From NCBI GenBank assembly GCA_029204225.1, contig CM055111.1, positions 5,828,546-5,892,545 on the forward strand: DNA of 64,000 nt, given 5' to 3'. Shown piece by piece: positions 22,701 to 35,033 of this stretch. The notes beneath the pieces were generated by a model. It was not told the DNA's origin, ran no database searches, and saw nothing but the letters and a program-made list of their open reading frames with translations. Within the stretch, counting starts at the first letter, position 1; each line of letters opens with the position of its first letter. The position numbers and the translations under genes are program-made. The DNA comes from Diphasiastrum complanatum. Its lineage: Eukaryota > Streptophyta > Lycopodiopsida > Lycopodiales > Lycopodiaceae.

Positions 22701-23980
22701 GATAGTGAAACTATGAATACTTGCTTTTGCAACTTGAAATTCTACATTGGAATTGAAAATAGGAAGATCTTAAATGCATGTATATATTGGAATAGAAGCA
22801 TTGTTTCAATCCTTCTTCTCATCCAACCGATTAGGGTTGAGAAACTATGCCATTGCCCTTGCATGTGTGGTCCTCATGTTGGGAGTCCCATGACCCAACC
22901 ACCAAATGACTCACTTAATCTGCCTGACCCCCAATATTGGTACTAGAGGATGCCAGATAGTTTGCAACCACTTCATCAAGAATTGAATCCAAGGCCCTAA
23001 TTGCCTATGGGACAAATGCACAACACCAAAAGCATCGTTGGGAGCGTCAAGTTGATAGCTGCAACACTGTGTTGTGTCTTGAAACAATGTTTGTTCCAAC
23101 AATGCATGATGCTTCAAAGGATGCCTATCGCTAGATTTGAACTAAGCTTTAGGTGTGGCTATGTTCAATCTAGTTCCCACACCAAAGCCAAGGTCCATGC
23201 CAAATCTCACACATGAATTTTTGCTTAAAAGAAAAGAGCATTGATCTCTTTTCCAAAAAAAGAGCAATCAATAAAGTGATCCTATAGGGTGTTTACCTTT
23301 TCATGAGCCGCAATGTTTGAGCGACGACCATTACCCAAACTCTGGTTTTGTTGATGACCATGTCACAGAGCCCTCCCGAAACACACCCATTTCTCTATCG
23401 GTGCATTCCGAGAGCAAGAGTACATGTTATTATATGAAATGAGTGACAAAAGGCTCAGACCTTTAACTGATTTCTACGAGGACAACCACATCCTGCTTGT
23501 TGCATTAGGACATTTCAATAGACTATAGTAGTATAATGGTTTGCACAATTGCGCATCTTTTTTTTTTTTTTAATCGGTCCTGGGGTTTGGTGAACATGGC
23601 ATGGATTTGCCCAGATTAGCTTGAATGGCATGTATTTACCCAAGCAACGCTTCAGAGAGTCAATTGTGTGAAAGTATAGTACTTTTTAGACCATAAACCA
23701 CAAGAATGATTATGTACTTGCTTAATCAACGCATCAAAAAAACTAGACAACAAATCTTGATCTAGATTGGCAATTTGACACACAACAAGCATTGATAATC
23801 AATAAACAAGATCGTAGACTCAAGTCCGAGCCCACATGTGTGAAGAGCAGCCTACTGTACGGATTTAGAATAGTGTTTGAAGTCCACAAAGTGAAGGTTT
23901 CATTTGGTTTTCAAAAACCAATGTACATAGAGAGTAAAAACTCGAGATTGCCAATGAGCTCCAAAAATAATCTATCTTCT
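19800..23980. other. About 4.2 kb with no recognised gene
   Basis: Only short frames (under 125 codons) with no motif I recognise on either strand. A GTCGGCAAA / CCGGCAACTTTTGCC / AAAAACCGACA cluster at 20510-20560 recalls the short-motif arrays in other LTR regions. A T-rich run lies near 23562. Probably decayed repeat sequence. Confidence 0.5.
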
Positions 23981-23982
23981 CA

Positions 23983-24474
23983 CTATGGGAGCTTGGAATA
24001 CATAGCAAAACTCACTTGGCTCCATCTTGATACGCATGGTTCTTCTTGGAGTCCTTGGGTCTTGAGCTTGCTCCTCCACTTGACTTGACTCCAAACCATC
24101 AATGAATTAAATAAGGTATGATCCAAAGGTGCTTCTTCAGGTTTACAAATCTTCCACTCTTGAAAGATCACATTTCCACCATTGACAACTTTTTTGATGG
24201 AAAACAAGTAGACTCTACAATCTCTACTTGAAGAGCAAAACACTACCATTATTCCTATCATTGAAATAGGATAATCTCTAGTCCTTACATTGGAATGATC
24301 ATGCTCAAAGCATGTGGACCCAAAGATTACCAATACAAATGATGTTTCATCTTTTATGACACTATTCAAACTATTACAAAAATAGTTATCCAATGAAATT
24401 GCTTTATCAACAACAAATGGAGATTTGAAAGCATCCATTTTCATTGTCTTGTCATACAAAGTACTAAACATCAT
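23983..24474 (-). pseudogene. pol: Copia integrase C-terminal fragment
   Basis: The minus frame includes LVIFGSTCFEHDHSNVRTRDY, then VYLFSIKKVVNGGNVIFQEWK. This is the copia integrase C-terminal pattern (FGS-CF-H, then Y-P--KKV---RDV-F-E). The GYS-KGYR block between is disrupted. It follows the gag-protease fragment 24641-25726 in the right order, but most of the integrase core is absent, so an internal deletion separates the two pieces. Confidence 0.7.
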
Positions 24475-24640
24475 AGATCTCTAAGCATCAAGTCACTCCA
24501 TGTCTACTAATACTATCCAAAAAGTATTCAAAGATAGTAGACTCTCCAATGCTCACCATCCTTGCAAGATACACTTGAATGGACAATTTGGATGCAATTT
24601 GATGACTCGACCATTGTCATTGAGGACTCCCTTAGAACTC

Positions 24641-25726
24641 TCATGCTTTGAGGCTGATCCTCAATATCTTCCTCCTTTCAATGCTCCTCCTCAATGCAAG
24701 CAAGATCATACTTGCCAAGATCTCCACTTGAGTGATCTCCTCCTTTGCCAAGCTCACATGTTGAAAAGCAACACTAACTTCCAACTTAAACAATCTTCCA
24801 TGTTTAAATCCCTTTGCAATGAAAACATCATTCTTCAAAATGAAACAAACACCATGCTTAAAGTGGACATCCAAACCACTCTCTAAGAGTAGATCAACAC
24901 TAAGCACATTCTTGGTGATTGATGGTACATAAAGGACATTTTCTAGATCCATACTTATTGAGGATTCTAGATACAAAGAAATGGTACCAACACCATCTAT
25001 CCTACACTCTTCATCACTTGCAGTTAAAAAAAACTTTTTAGCATCATTGAATGAGTGTAAGGTTGAGAAAAAGTCCGTTTCACAAGACATGTGGGAGCTA
25101 GCCACACTATCAATCCACCATGTATCTCTTGAATTGCCATTGCTAGTTGGTGAGGATGTAGATGCCATCAAGAATACATCTACTTCATCCTCCTCCTCCT
25201 CATGTGCAAGGTTTCCTTGTTTGCCCTTACCCTCTTGTGCTCTTAGCCTCTTGTAGCATTCGGAATCATAATGCCCTTTCTTTCCACAAAAGAAGCACTT
25301 TTGCTTTGACTTGTTCTTTGAGCTTGATGCATCAATCTCTTCTTTGGCCTCCTTTGGATGTTTCTTCTTTCCATTGGTCTTCTTTTTTCCCTTGAATGAG
25401 AAATTGGCTTTCTCATCTCCATCTTGCAAAGACAATGAACTCATTATTGCCTTGGTGTGGAGCATCCTACACTCTTCAACCACTAATACACTGTGAAGTT
25501 TTTCTATAGTTGGCAAAGTGTCTTGAATGGCAAAACTTTGGACCAAATTTGCAAATTCATCTCCTAGACCATTAAGAACAATATGTACAAGCTCTCCATC
25601 ATGAATCTTCTCTCCAATGGAAGCCAACTCCCTATTTAGAGACTTGATTCTAAGAACATAATCATGTGCACTCTCCTCAGTCATGCTTTGCAAAATTTGA
25701 TTTCTAAGCATAAGTACTCTAAACAT
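24641..25726 (-). pseudogene. gag: Copia gag-protease, long open fragment
   Basis: A 361-codon uninterrupted frame, one of the longest in the window. It begins mid-gag with VLMLRNQILQSMTEESAHDY, continues through the LVHIVLNGLGDEFANLVQSF block, and has an intact CCHC knuckle, CFFCGKKGHYDSEC. The protease active site reads WWIDSVASSHM, so the glycine of DSGA is replaced by valine. Later protease blocks (VLYVPSITKNVLSV) and the start of the pre-integrase region follow before the match ends at about 24720. The family is the same as the plus-strand fragment at 41.7-43.3 kb. Confidence 0.9.
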
Positions 25727-25880
25727 GATTCAAAAAATATTTTGAGAAATCTGACTAGATCAGATAACCGATTATACTTTGGTAACTCTAGGCGGGGTGA
25801 TCTTCTAACAATAACTTGTGGAGCAACGGACGAAGGATCAGGTAATTCATGTTCATCATCTATATCAAACATCTTTCTAA
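25716..25880 (-). pseudogene. Second Copia remnant (integrase-RT spacer)
   Basis: A short minus frame with a DDEHELPDP acidic run and VRRSPRLELPKYNRLSDL. The R-R-S-x-R-x-x-x-P pattern is typical of the spacer between copia integrase and RT. It lies upstream of gag sequence, where it cannot belong to the same element, so two Copia pieces are fused here. Confidence 0.5.
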
Positions 25881-26109
25881 ATCACTGAAAACAATGAGAT
25901 TGGATATAGATTTTTCAATCAACTCCTATCTTTTATTAATAAAAGCTCTATCACTTGACAATAATCAGATTTCTGATTTTGGAAAAAAAATCTAGATCAA
26001 ATGTCGACACTTCTAGAAATAAAGATTTCTCAGAATCAATATAAAACTGTAATAGAATGTTCCAAAAATTTGACAGTGGCTACATTTGATAGATCAGAAC
26101 TCAAAAATA

Positions 26110-26680
26110 GTTTTGGCGAAGGTTCCCTAGGCAAAGGTTGACTCGACGAGGGTTCTTTCACTACTATTTTGGGTAAAAATCACTTACCTGGCTATTTTTG
26201 ACAAATCTGGTAAAACTAACATTCATTTGATTGTCAATAGATACATCTGGTACTGATAATACTAGGGTAGAACTGGCAAAGGTTCTTGTCTAGCAAACAA
26301 TGGTTTTCCAGTAGTTTGGCGAGGATTAAGATAGACTTTTCAGATGATTTAGATGATTTAACCTTCGCTAAACTCAAAAATGATAAAATTCTATATCTGG
26401 AAACCTCAGACAAATCGGCAAAGGTTAGGCGAAGGATCAAGAGTGATAAGCACTTTTTTTTTGACAAAAATAGATCAACATAACAACTGATTTTGACTTA
26501 ACGTTCGCCCAACTTGTTGATTACCAAAAATAGTATGTCGGACTGACTCTAAATCTGGCGAAGGTTCCTCTTAGAGAACTAATATTTCGGTAGAAAGATG
26601 TTAAAATTTCTACAAAAGGTTACCATCAACTAGGGAAACAATCATTTAGTCTTCTATTTTTAAAATTAACCTTCGCCAAC
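26110..26680. repeat. Array of GGCGAAGGTT-like motifs
   Basis: About eleven copies of GGCGAAGGTT, GGCAAAGGTT or the complement AACCTTCGCC occur between 26115 and 26677, in both orientations and at irregular spacing, in otherwise AT-rich DNA. No ORF. Possibly the U3 region of a decayed LTR. Confidence 0.6.
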
Positions 26681-26689
26681 TTGGCTATA

Positions 26690-27003
26690 GATAGATCTTG
26701 GTTAGATCTAGGTACTGTAGAACAAGTGAAGATTGGGTTTTCGATTTTTTGTATTTTTAGGAGTTTTTTTGGTTTATTTTATGGTTTTTGTTCAGTTTTT
26801 GAAAATTGGTTGGGAAGTCCCCTGCTCAACAATCAAATTAGATTTCAAAAAAAAAAATCCACACAAATCAGACAAAAACTCTCTCAAATTAACCGTAAAA
26901 TGCAATTTTAATTCTATTATGCCAAACAAGATGCCTAAATGCAAGCTAACATCCATATATCAATCAAATACATGTTGTAAAATGAAAAATTGATGTAGCT
27001 CCC
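26690..27003. other. AT-rich spacer, no gene
   Basis: T-rich then A-rich sequence with two overlapping low-complexity frames rich in F, L and K. No domain recognised. Confidence 0.4.
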
Positions 27004-27788
<785 letters not shown>

Positions 27789-27844
27789 AATATCTGCAAA
27801 CCCTCCAACAAAGCCACCAAGAATCGAGCCACCAAACTATGATG

Positions 27845-28115
27845 GAGGGAGTCGACAAGTCACGGATAAAGGAATTCCAAAATCTAGATATACCAAGAGC
27901 GCCAATACTAAAGAAGTTGACAAGATCGGCCAATGAGTGTAAACATGACCCAACGCCTCACAACCAAATTTTATGGCTACGGAAACAAAAGCATGGCCGA
28001 GACTCCTATAAAAGGTGCATTGTACTTATAAGCCTATGGCGCAAGAATTAGAGGTAGATTTACTCTCAAATAGGCCCAAAGTAAAAGGAGACCCAAGTAG
28101 TAAAAATGCAATTTG
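27845..28115 (+). repeat. Family-X repeat, second copy
   Basis: Uninterrupted copy of the sequence that Copia-1 splits at 13170/19525. It runs from GTCGACAAGTCACGG to GAGACCCAAGTAG. It serves as the empty-site reference for the Copia-1 insertion. Confidence 0.75.
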
Positions 28116-28183
28116 GTTGTAGCGGGTATTTCCTATCCACCTTCAACCCTAGATCCAAGCACAATCAAGCATCAAGAGATGAA

Positions 28184-28795
28184 GAGGATTAACTTGTTGT
28201 CATGCGAAGATTCGTTCCCATGAGACCGATAACATAGTTCAGATTCATAAACATGCTTATGATTCCACAATTAACATTATGATCCATTAACACTACTCAC
28301 CCAAAGATAAAGCTTACTTTCCTCTCTCCCTCCTTTCTCTCATAGAAATTATAACAAAGATCTATCCCAACAATTAGCAAATCCAAATAACATAAAGATC
28401 CAGATAAAACATGAGAGATGGAGCAAGGAAGAAAAGCAAGGGCATTCGATTCCAATTTGATAGAGGTTCAACCTACTTTATTGAAATGAACATGTAAAAT
28501 GAATTACAAAGAACCACTACATATAGGTGAATTTAGGGCTTTGGCTTCAAATCCTATTGGCCAATTTCTACCTCCCTTATTATTTGGAATTTGAAATTTG
28601 GGAGAAACCCTTTTTTATTCACTAACTTGAATATTAGGCCTTGTGACATTTAATTCCCACAAAAGGACCTAAATTCCTTTTATCAACTTTTAACCAATCA
28701 AATAACTATGTGATCATCGAGTTGGACTTAAACCCTACAGGGTACCAAATCCCTCTCACTTATTAACCAAGGTTAGGGTTGCCTCCTCATGTCGG
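28184..28795 (-). repeat. LTR-like direct repeat, copy B
   Basis: Second copy of 27004-27788 with a short CT-rich tract. On the minus strand CCTATATGTAG near 28525 corresponds to the TATA box of copy A. Family-X sequence lies between the copies. No PBS or purine tract was recognised, so an LTR pair is likely but not proven. Confidence 0.65.
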
Positions 28796-28913
28796 AGTTT
28801 TATTAGGTGATACTAAACTTTCTCCATTAACTCAAGGTGAGGCTCATTAAGATCACGTGCATGTGGAAAGAAGCACTTATTCATCCTGGACAAGTAATTA
28901 GATGTTGTCCATG

Positions 28914-29656
28914 TGTCAAAAATGGTGAAAACCTGTAACTTTGTCGCGACACAAAAACGAAGCAAAGTTCGAATGGCAAACAATTTGGGAAAGTCAATGG
29001 ACCTTGAAAACCTGAAGACACGAAACGAAACGAAGGTCGAAGGTCGAATGATTCGCGAAATTCAAACATGCCTCCAGGACCAAAAAGACAAAGACATGAC
29101 ACAAAACAGAAGAAACGAAAGAAGATCTTTCACGCTGCCAGCTGGCAGCTCAACGGGCGTGGAGTCTTAAACTCCACACCCAGCTAAAATGGCTAGCAAT
29201 AACGGAGAGTAATTGATTAGTTGATTAGCGTTAACTACTCTTGTAATTATATGTTTAGCTATCTTGTAAACTCCATACAGTGGAGATATAAGCTATTTTC
29301 TCTGGATCAAAATATACATAGTGAGACACAGAGAATGTCATGAGTAGAGTAGAATAGAAAAAGCATAGAAACGAAACAACTATGCATGAAAGTCTGCCAA
29401 CGAGCAGAACACATCGAAAGAGTAGAGTGTTAGGCTGCCAACGAGCGAGACACTGACCATCTCGCTCTAAAAATTAAACTGATAATCTGATTGCTCTATT
29501 TTCGTGCATCTCCTTGTCTTTCGCTGTCTTGATTGCTAGAATGAAATCTATTCTGTGATCTGTAGTCGCGTGTCTAGGCTCTTGTGAGCTTCCACACAAA
29601 AGAAAATTCAAAGAAACAAAATCGTTCACGACAACGAAACAAAGCCATTTGTGACA
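28914..29656 (+). repeat. Copia-2 5' LTR (743 bp)
   Basis: Starts TGTCAAAAATGG, ends CATTTGTGACA next to the PBS. TATA-like GAGATATAAGC near 29284. Rich in CGAA and CGCGA words (ACGAAACGAAGG, GATTCGCGAAA), like other LTRs in the window. Confidence 0.9.
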
Positions 29657-29669
29657 TGGTATCAGAGCC
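29657..29669 (+). other. Copia-2 primer-binding site (tRNA-iMet)
   Basis: TGGTATCAGAGCC directly after the LTR. Confidence 0.95.
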
Positions 29670-29720
29670 TACAGGTTGTCACTACTGATATCTGAACAGT
29701 GATTTTCTAGACAACACAAT

Positions 29721-30600
29721 ATGGCTACAACAATCCAAACAAGAGTAGCAATCAGTCTTCATAGCGCAAACTACAAGATATGGAAATTCAAAATCAAAAC
29801 ACTTCTGAAGGGTGAAGGCATGTGGTCGATGACCGAACTCTCAGAGGTGCAGCCTCTAGAGGGAGACCCGAGGAGAGGTGAATTGATCACAAAGGATGAG
29901 CGTGCAATGGCGATCATTGTTTCATCCATTAACGAAGATCTACTCATGCAGATTGAAGACTGCGAAAGCAGTCATGTAGCATGGGAAAGATTAAAACAAA
30001 AGTATGAAGTGAGGACTGCAATTTCAATGATGCATCTTCACAATCAGTTAATCCATACAATGGGATGGCAACCAGTTAGACCAGCACGTTGAGAAGATCA
30101 AAACGATCTTTGCTCAACTCGCTACATCAGGATAGGAGCATCAAGTCCCAACACTACAACAGTTGATGTACTTCATGAAGTCTCTACCTACGTCCTATCA
30201 GCCATTGAGAATGCTCAAACCGAGTCTACCAGATATGACATTCGACTTAGAAATCAGTCTTGTTGCTGATGAGAGACTGATGAGAGATGAAGGAGAAGGA
30301 AGCAGTGATAAAGAGAAAGCCCTCTTCACGAAAGAAAGGAAGAAAAACAAGAACAAACTCAGATTCGACAAGACGAAGTCCTCGAATCAACAATCTTCTT
30401 CCTGTGATCACTGTCACAAACCAGGCCATACAACCAACAAATATTGGTTCAATCCAACAATACCTTGCATGCACTGCAAGAAGAAGGAGCACTCTACATA
30501 TGAAAGAACAAGACTGAGAAAGCAAATGTTGCAAAGTCATCCAAGGATGCAAACAGAGGTGATGAAGCCTTCGCAATACTTGATGAAGCTTCGACGAGCT
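29721..30600 (+). pseudogene. gag: Copia-2 gag with two zinc-knuckle-like motifs
   Basis: Starts at ATG 29721 (MATTIQTRVAISLHSANYKI) with the YKIWKFKIKTLLKG block. The frame shifts near 30090. The second part (30163 on) includes LPTSYQPLR and a lysine-rich basic region, then CDHCHKPGHTTNKYW, a CCHC knuckle with the last cysteine lost, and a second motif, CMHCKKKEHSTYE, also incomplete. Two knuckles are a feature of the Tork/Retrofit-like type of copia gag. Confidence 0.85.
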
Positions 30601-30619
30601 ACACTGAACAAGACTACGA

Positions 30620-31945
30620 TGTAGTCATTGACTCAGGAGCAACATCACACATCACCTGCAACAAGAAAATCTTGATCGACTTCAGAAAACTTGACAGAGC
30701 AATGATTCTAGGTGATGGGAACAGACACGATGTCAAAGACATTGGGTCAGGACAAGCAGAGCTGCCGAGAGCACTCTACGTGTGTTCACTGAGAAAAGAT
30801 CTACTATCAGTCTCCAAGATGACAGATCTTGGAATTTGAGTTTTGTTCGATGGCAATACATGCTGCATGATCGCAAAAACTACAAACAAATTGTTGATGG
30901 TTGGATGCAGAGAAGGAAATCTCTACCAAGCCAAGATAATCAACAACTCTGATAGCATATTAAATGCATCAGAGAATAAAGATCAGCTCTGGCACAGAAG
31001 AATGTATCATCTGAATATGAGGAGCCTGTATAAGATGTGTAAGAAAGACATAGTCACAGGTCCAAAGATATCAAGACTTAATATTGAGTTCTACGAAGCC
31101 TATCAGAAAGGAAAACAACATTGGAATCCATTCACACATGAGGAAAGAAGAGCCAAAGAAGATCTTGAGCTCATCCACTCAGATGTCTGTGGACCGATGA
31201 AAATGGATTCACTCTTAGGATCGAGGTATTTTTTGACGTTCATAGATGACTACAGCCAGATGACTATGATCTACTACCTAAAGAAGAAATCTACAATGTT
31301 TGATTCCTTCAAGAAGTTCATGGCATTTGTAGAGAGACACACCTCAAAGAAGATACAAATCATCAGATCTGACAATGGAGGTGAGTACAAGACCAAATAA
31401 CTTTCAAAATTTTGCCAAGAACAAGGGATCGAGCATCAGTGCACTCCTGCATACACACTAGAATATAATGGTGTCACAGAAAAAAAAAACAGGATGCTAG
31501 TCGAAGGAGCCAGATGCATGATGGCACAGGCTCAATATCCAAGTCAATTATGGGCTAAGACAATAGCTACAGTTGTACACATGCAAAACAGATCAACAAT
31601 GACAACGCTGGAAAATAAGACACCATACGAAATGTGGACAGGTAGAAAGCATGATTTGTCATACATACGTGTGTTTGCATGTGCAGCATACAATCACATT
31701 CCAAAAGAAAAGATAAGCAAGCTCGATGATAAATCAGAGCAAATGATCATGGTTGAATACTCGAACGGAACACAAGTGTACAAACTCTACAACCCAACCA
31801 CAAAAAAGGTTGTTTCGAGTAGAGATGTGAAGTTCGATGAGTCCACAGTCCCTGGACTAAAAGATGAAAGAGGCCATGAGATCTTCACATTGCTGTCAAT
31901 TCAACAGAGAGATCGAGGATAGACATCAAATCAGAATGTTGAGCC
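30620..31945 (+). pseudogene. pol: Copia-2 protease and integrase
   Basis: VVIDSGATSHITC near 30622 is an intact protease active site; VCSLRKDLLSVSKM closes the domain. After TGA near 30838 come LWHRRMYHLNMRSLY, HSDVCGPM (first catalytic aspartate), SDNGGEY (second), and, past TAA at 31398, NGVTEKKNRML with the glutamate. C-terminal blocks are FACAAYNHIP and SSRDVKFDES. The integrase zinc finger is damaged: the family's CE-C appears as FYEAY. Confidence 0.9.
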
Positions 31946-32094
31946 ACAGAATCCAGAGCAGCAGAAAGCAGAAGATCAACCCTCGAGCAGTGACAAAATG
32001 AACCCAAAAGGTCAACAAGACAAAGAAGACCTCCAGACCGTTACGCTGACAATCTTCAGTGGAGCAAAGACACGCAATTAGAGTATTGCAGTTT

Positions 32095-33000
32095 TACTGA
32101 AGAGCCAACAACATATCAAGAAGCTATCCAGAGTTCAAAGAGAGAATTCTGGAAGCAAGCAATGTCAGAGGAGATCGAGTCAATGAGGCAAAACGAGGCA
32201 TGGACGCTATAGCCACTGCCAGAAAACAGAAAGATTGTTGATTGCAAATGGGTGTAGAAGAAGAAAATGAAATGAGATGGCAATGTTGGCCGTTACAAGG
32301 CAAGGCTTGTCGCGAAGGGATACACACAAAGATATGGTGTTGATTATCTTGACACATATTCATCGATGGTCAAGATGACAAGCATACGACTACTCCTTGC
32401 ATACGCCACACAACACAATCTGGAAATTCACCAAATTCATGTGAAGACAACCTTTCTCCATGGAGATCTAGAGGAAGAAATCTTCATGAAGCAGCCTGAA
32501 GGATTTGAAAACCCTGACAATCGACAATATGTCTGTCGGTTGTAGAGATGCATTTATGGTCTAAAATAGACATCGTGAGCTTGGTACAAGAAGTTCGATA
32601 GTCTTCTGAAATCTCTAGACTTCAATCCTACACAACCAGACTGTAATGTCTACAGACACGAAGAGTCAGATTTCTGAAAACTATGAAATCACAGATCTAG
32701 GAGAAGCAACGAAATGCCTCGGGCTGGAGATCAGAGGAGATCGAATAAGAGACAAAATGCACTTGAGTCAGTCTGAATATGCCAGAAAGGTGCTCAAGCA
32801 GTATCACATGATGGACTACAAAGAAAAGGCTACACCAATGATAGCTGAAGCCAAGCTGACAAAGCAAGATTGCCCAAAAACAGAAGAGGAAGAACAAAGA
32901 ATGGCAGGTATACCCTACCAAAATCTAATCGGTAGTCTGACGTACCTTGCTATTTGTACCAGACCCGATCCATTTTTTTCTGTTTACGCCTTAAGCTAAT
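32095..33000 (+). pseudogene. pol: Copia-2 reverse transcriptase lacking the YVDD box
   Basis: Blocks FWKQAMSEEIESMRQNEAW, KARLVAKGYTQRYG, FLHGDLEEEIFMKQPEGF and DCNVYRHEES are present in broken frames. The sequence then jumps at about 32677 to YEITDLGEATKCLGLEI, which in intact copia RT lies after the catalytic YVDD segment. A deletion of roughly 80-100 bp has removed the active site. The 117-codon frame 32646-32999 begins after this junction. Confidence 0.88.
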
Positions 33001-33584
33001 TCTCTTCCCATCCTGGCATCACACATTGGCAAATGGCAAAACAAATCCTACAATATGTGAAGGGTACCCAGAATATGGGATTAACCTACAGAGTGAAAAA
33101 TGAAAGAAAAGAATTCAAGTTGCACCACTACAGTGATGCAAGTTGGGCGAGCTGCAAAGATGACAACAAGTCCATAACTGGAGGATGCACAATAGTGTGC
33201 GGAATTGCAATCAGTTGGATATGCAATAAGCAAACCTTGATAGCTTAGTCCTCCTGCGAAGTTGAATACGTCGCAACTTCAAAGGTGGCAAATGAGGTAG
33301 TGTGGTTGCAGATGATGCTGGAACCAATCGGGATACCACAAGAAAGACCATGCATGATGATGATGACGGACTCTCAGAGTGCCATTTATCTGTCCCAGGA
33401 TTCAGTCTTTCATTTAAAGACAAAACACATACCTCTGAAGTACCATCACATTCGAGATTTGATCTCGAAAGGAGAGCACCAGGTCCAGTACATAAAATCT
33501 GTAGACATGATTGCAGATCTCTCATCGTGAAGCAAAGAAAGACGATTGGATTAAACGTGCAAAGCTGCAAGGTTCAAGAGGGAG
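33001..33584 (+). pseudogene. pol: Copia-2 RNase H and purine tract
   Basis: AKQILQYVKGTQNMGL, YSDASWASCKDDNKS, SSCEVEYVA, MTDSQSAIYLSQD and IPLKYHHIRDLISKG are standard copia RNase H blocks. Stops at 32998 and 33247. The sequence ends in TTCAAGAGGGAG (33573-33584), the polypurine tract next to the 3' LTR. Confidence 0.9.
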
Positions 33585-34055
33585 TGTCAGAGATAATGAA
33601 CTCCTGTAACTTTGCCACGACGCGAAACGAAGCGAAGGTCGAATGGCGAACAATTTGCGAAAGTCAACGGACCTTGAAAATCCTAAGACACAAAACGAAA
33701 TGAAGGTCAAAGGTCGAATGATTCGCGAAAGTCAAACATGCCTCCAAGACCAGAGTGACAAAGACACGACATGAAATGGAAGAAACAAAAGAAGATCTTC
33801 CACGCTACCAGCTGGCAGCTCAACGGGCGTGGAGTCTTAAATTTCACACCCAGTTGAAACGACTAGTAATAACGGAGAGTAACTGATTAGTTGATTAGCG
33901 TTAACTACTCTTGTAATTCTCTGTTTAGCTATTTTGTAAACTCCACACAGTGAAGATATAAACTATTTTTTTGAATCAAACTATACACAGTGAGACACAG
34001 AGAATGTGCATGAGTAGATCTGAATAAAAAAAATATAAAAACTAAATAGTTGTGC
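33585..34055 (+). repeat. Copia-2 3' LTR, truncated
   Basis: Starts TGTCAGAGATAATG and follows the 5' LTR (shared CTCCTGTAACTTTG, CAGCTGGCAGCTCAACGGGC, GTTAACTACTCTTG). It breaks off near 34055; the last approximately 270 bp are missing. Confidence 0.88.
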
Positions 34056-34850
34056 TGCATTTGCCACTTGATTCGACTGTCCCTTGCTGTTGTTCTTTGC
34101 TTGCAGTATCCGGCAGTCTTGAATCTCGTGGTTGTTTTGCTTGCAGTATCTGCAAAACAACTTCTTCTTTGTTTGCGAATTCGATTGTTCTTTGTGCTAT
34201 GTTGGTTTCTGGTCTGGCTTTGATTGCTTCGGGCCTTTCTTCTTCTGATGCTTGGTCGTGCTCTTGTTGGTGTATAAAGCATGAGAATCAGCTGAGGAAC
34301 TTGAGGCTTTGTTCCTCCGCGTGTCTTCCTGCAACAACATAGTAATGACTCTCGAAAGAGTCAATTTTAGATGTGTCATGATGATCATCACCCAGCTGTC
34401 ATATGAGCTTGGCAAGGTTGTAAGCAGTTGTATTACTGCGTCTTAATCATCTATGACAGATCCGACAATGACCATTTGCCTTAGCAAGTTCTTGAATTGA
34501 TTGATGTGATTCTGCAGGGAATCACCATCCGCTATCTTGAGGATAAAATTTCTTCCTGATATGTAGCTTGGAAGCTATATCTCGCACTTCATATAGTGTG
34601 CTCAAGATGTCCCAGACTTCTTTTGATGTCTGAGCCTCAGATACATGGCCGATTTGGGTATCCGTTATGTTGAGGATGATCAGCGCGAAAGTCTTTTCAT
34701 CCTTCAGCTTCCATCTGGCGATTGTTGTGTTGTCTGCTTCGGATTTCTCTTCTACACCTGTAACAACGTCATACAATTCTTTAGCCATTAATACAGTTTT
34801 CATCTTAAATTTTCACAGATGGTAATTGGCTCCATCAAGCTTGTCCATGA
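34055..34850 (-). pseudogene. gag: Copia-3 gag
   Basis: Reading down the minus strand: KLDGANYHL near 34840, then the open frame 34803-34522 with ALIILNITDTQIGHVSEAQTS and KEVWDILSTLYE, typical copia gag. After a frameshift comes LPSSYDSWV (34415 on), and near 34150-34100 a CRYCKQNNHEIQDC knuckle. A stop interrupts the first block. The C-terminal end of gag is cut off at about 34055. Confidence 0.85.
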
Positions 34851-35020
34851 TGAAACTGGCTTTCCCTTGGAAATCTATGTGGAAGAATTAGTCTAAGTGA
34901 TAGGAAAAACTATCAATGACTTAAGTATGAAAATCTGGGACAGAATTATAGAACAAGAAGATAATTACTCTATCGGCTAATAGAGTCTTGTACTGTGGAA
35001 GCTTATCAGGCTACAAAAAT

Positions 35021-35033
35021 AGCTCTGATACCA
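35021..35033 (-). other. Copia-3 primer-binding site (tRNA-iMet)
   Basis: Minus strand TGGTATCAGAGCT, directly abutting the CCAAACA end of the LTR. Confidence 0.9.

Larger units (their letters stand above)
28914..34055 (+). mobile_element. Copia-2: Ty1/copia element, 3' LTR truncated
   Basis: A 743-bp 5' LTR (TGTCA...GTGACA) is followed directly by an iMet PBS, gag, protease, integrase, RT and RNase H in copia order, a purine tract and a partial 3' LTR. The 3' LTR aligns with the 5' LTR for about 470 bp, then stops at about 34055 where the gag of minus-strand Copia-3 begins. No target duplication can be read. All domains carry stops or frameshifts. Confidence 0.93.

Noticed and set aside
22581-23216. 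Frames of 68-121 codons on both strands
   Set aside because: No recognisable domain, no codon pattern favouring one strand, and overlap on opposite strands.
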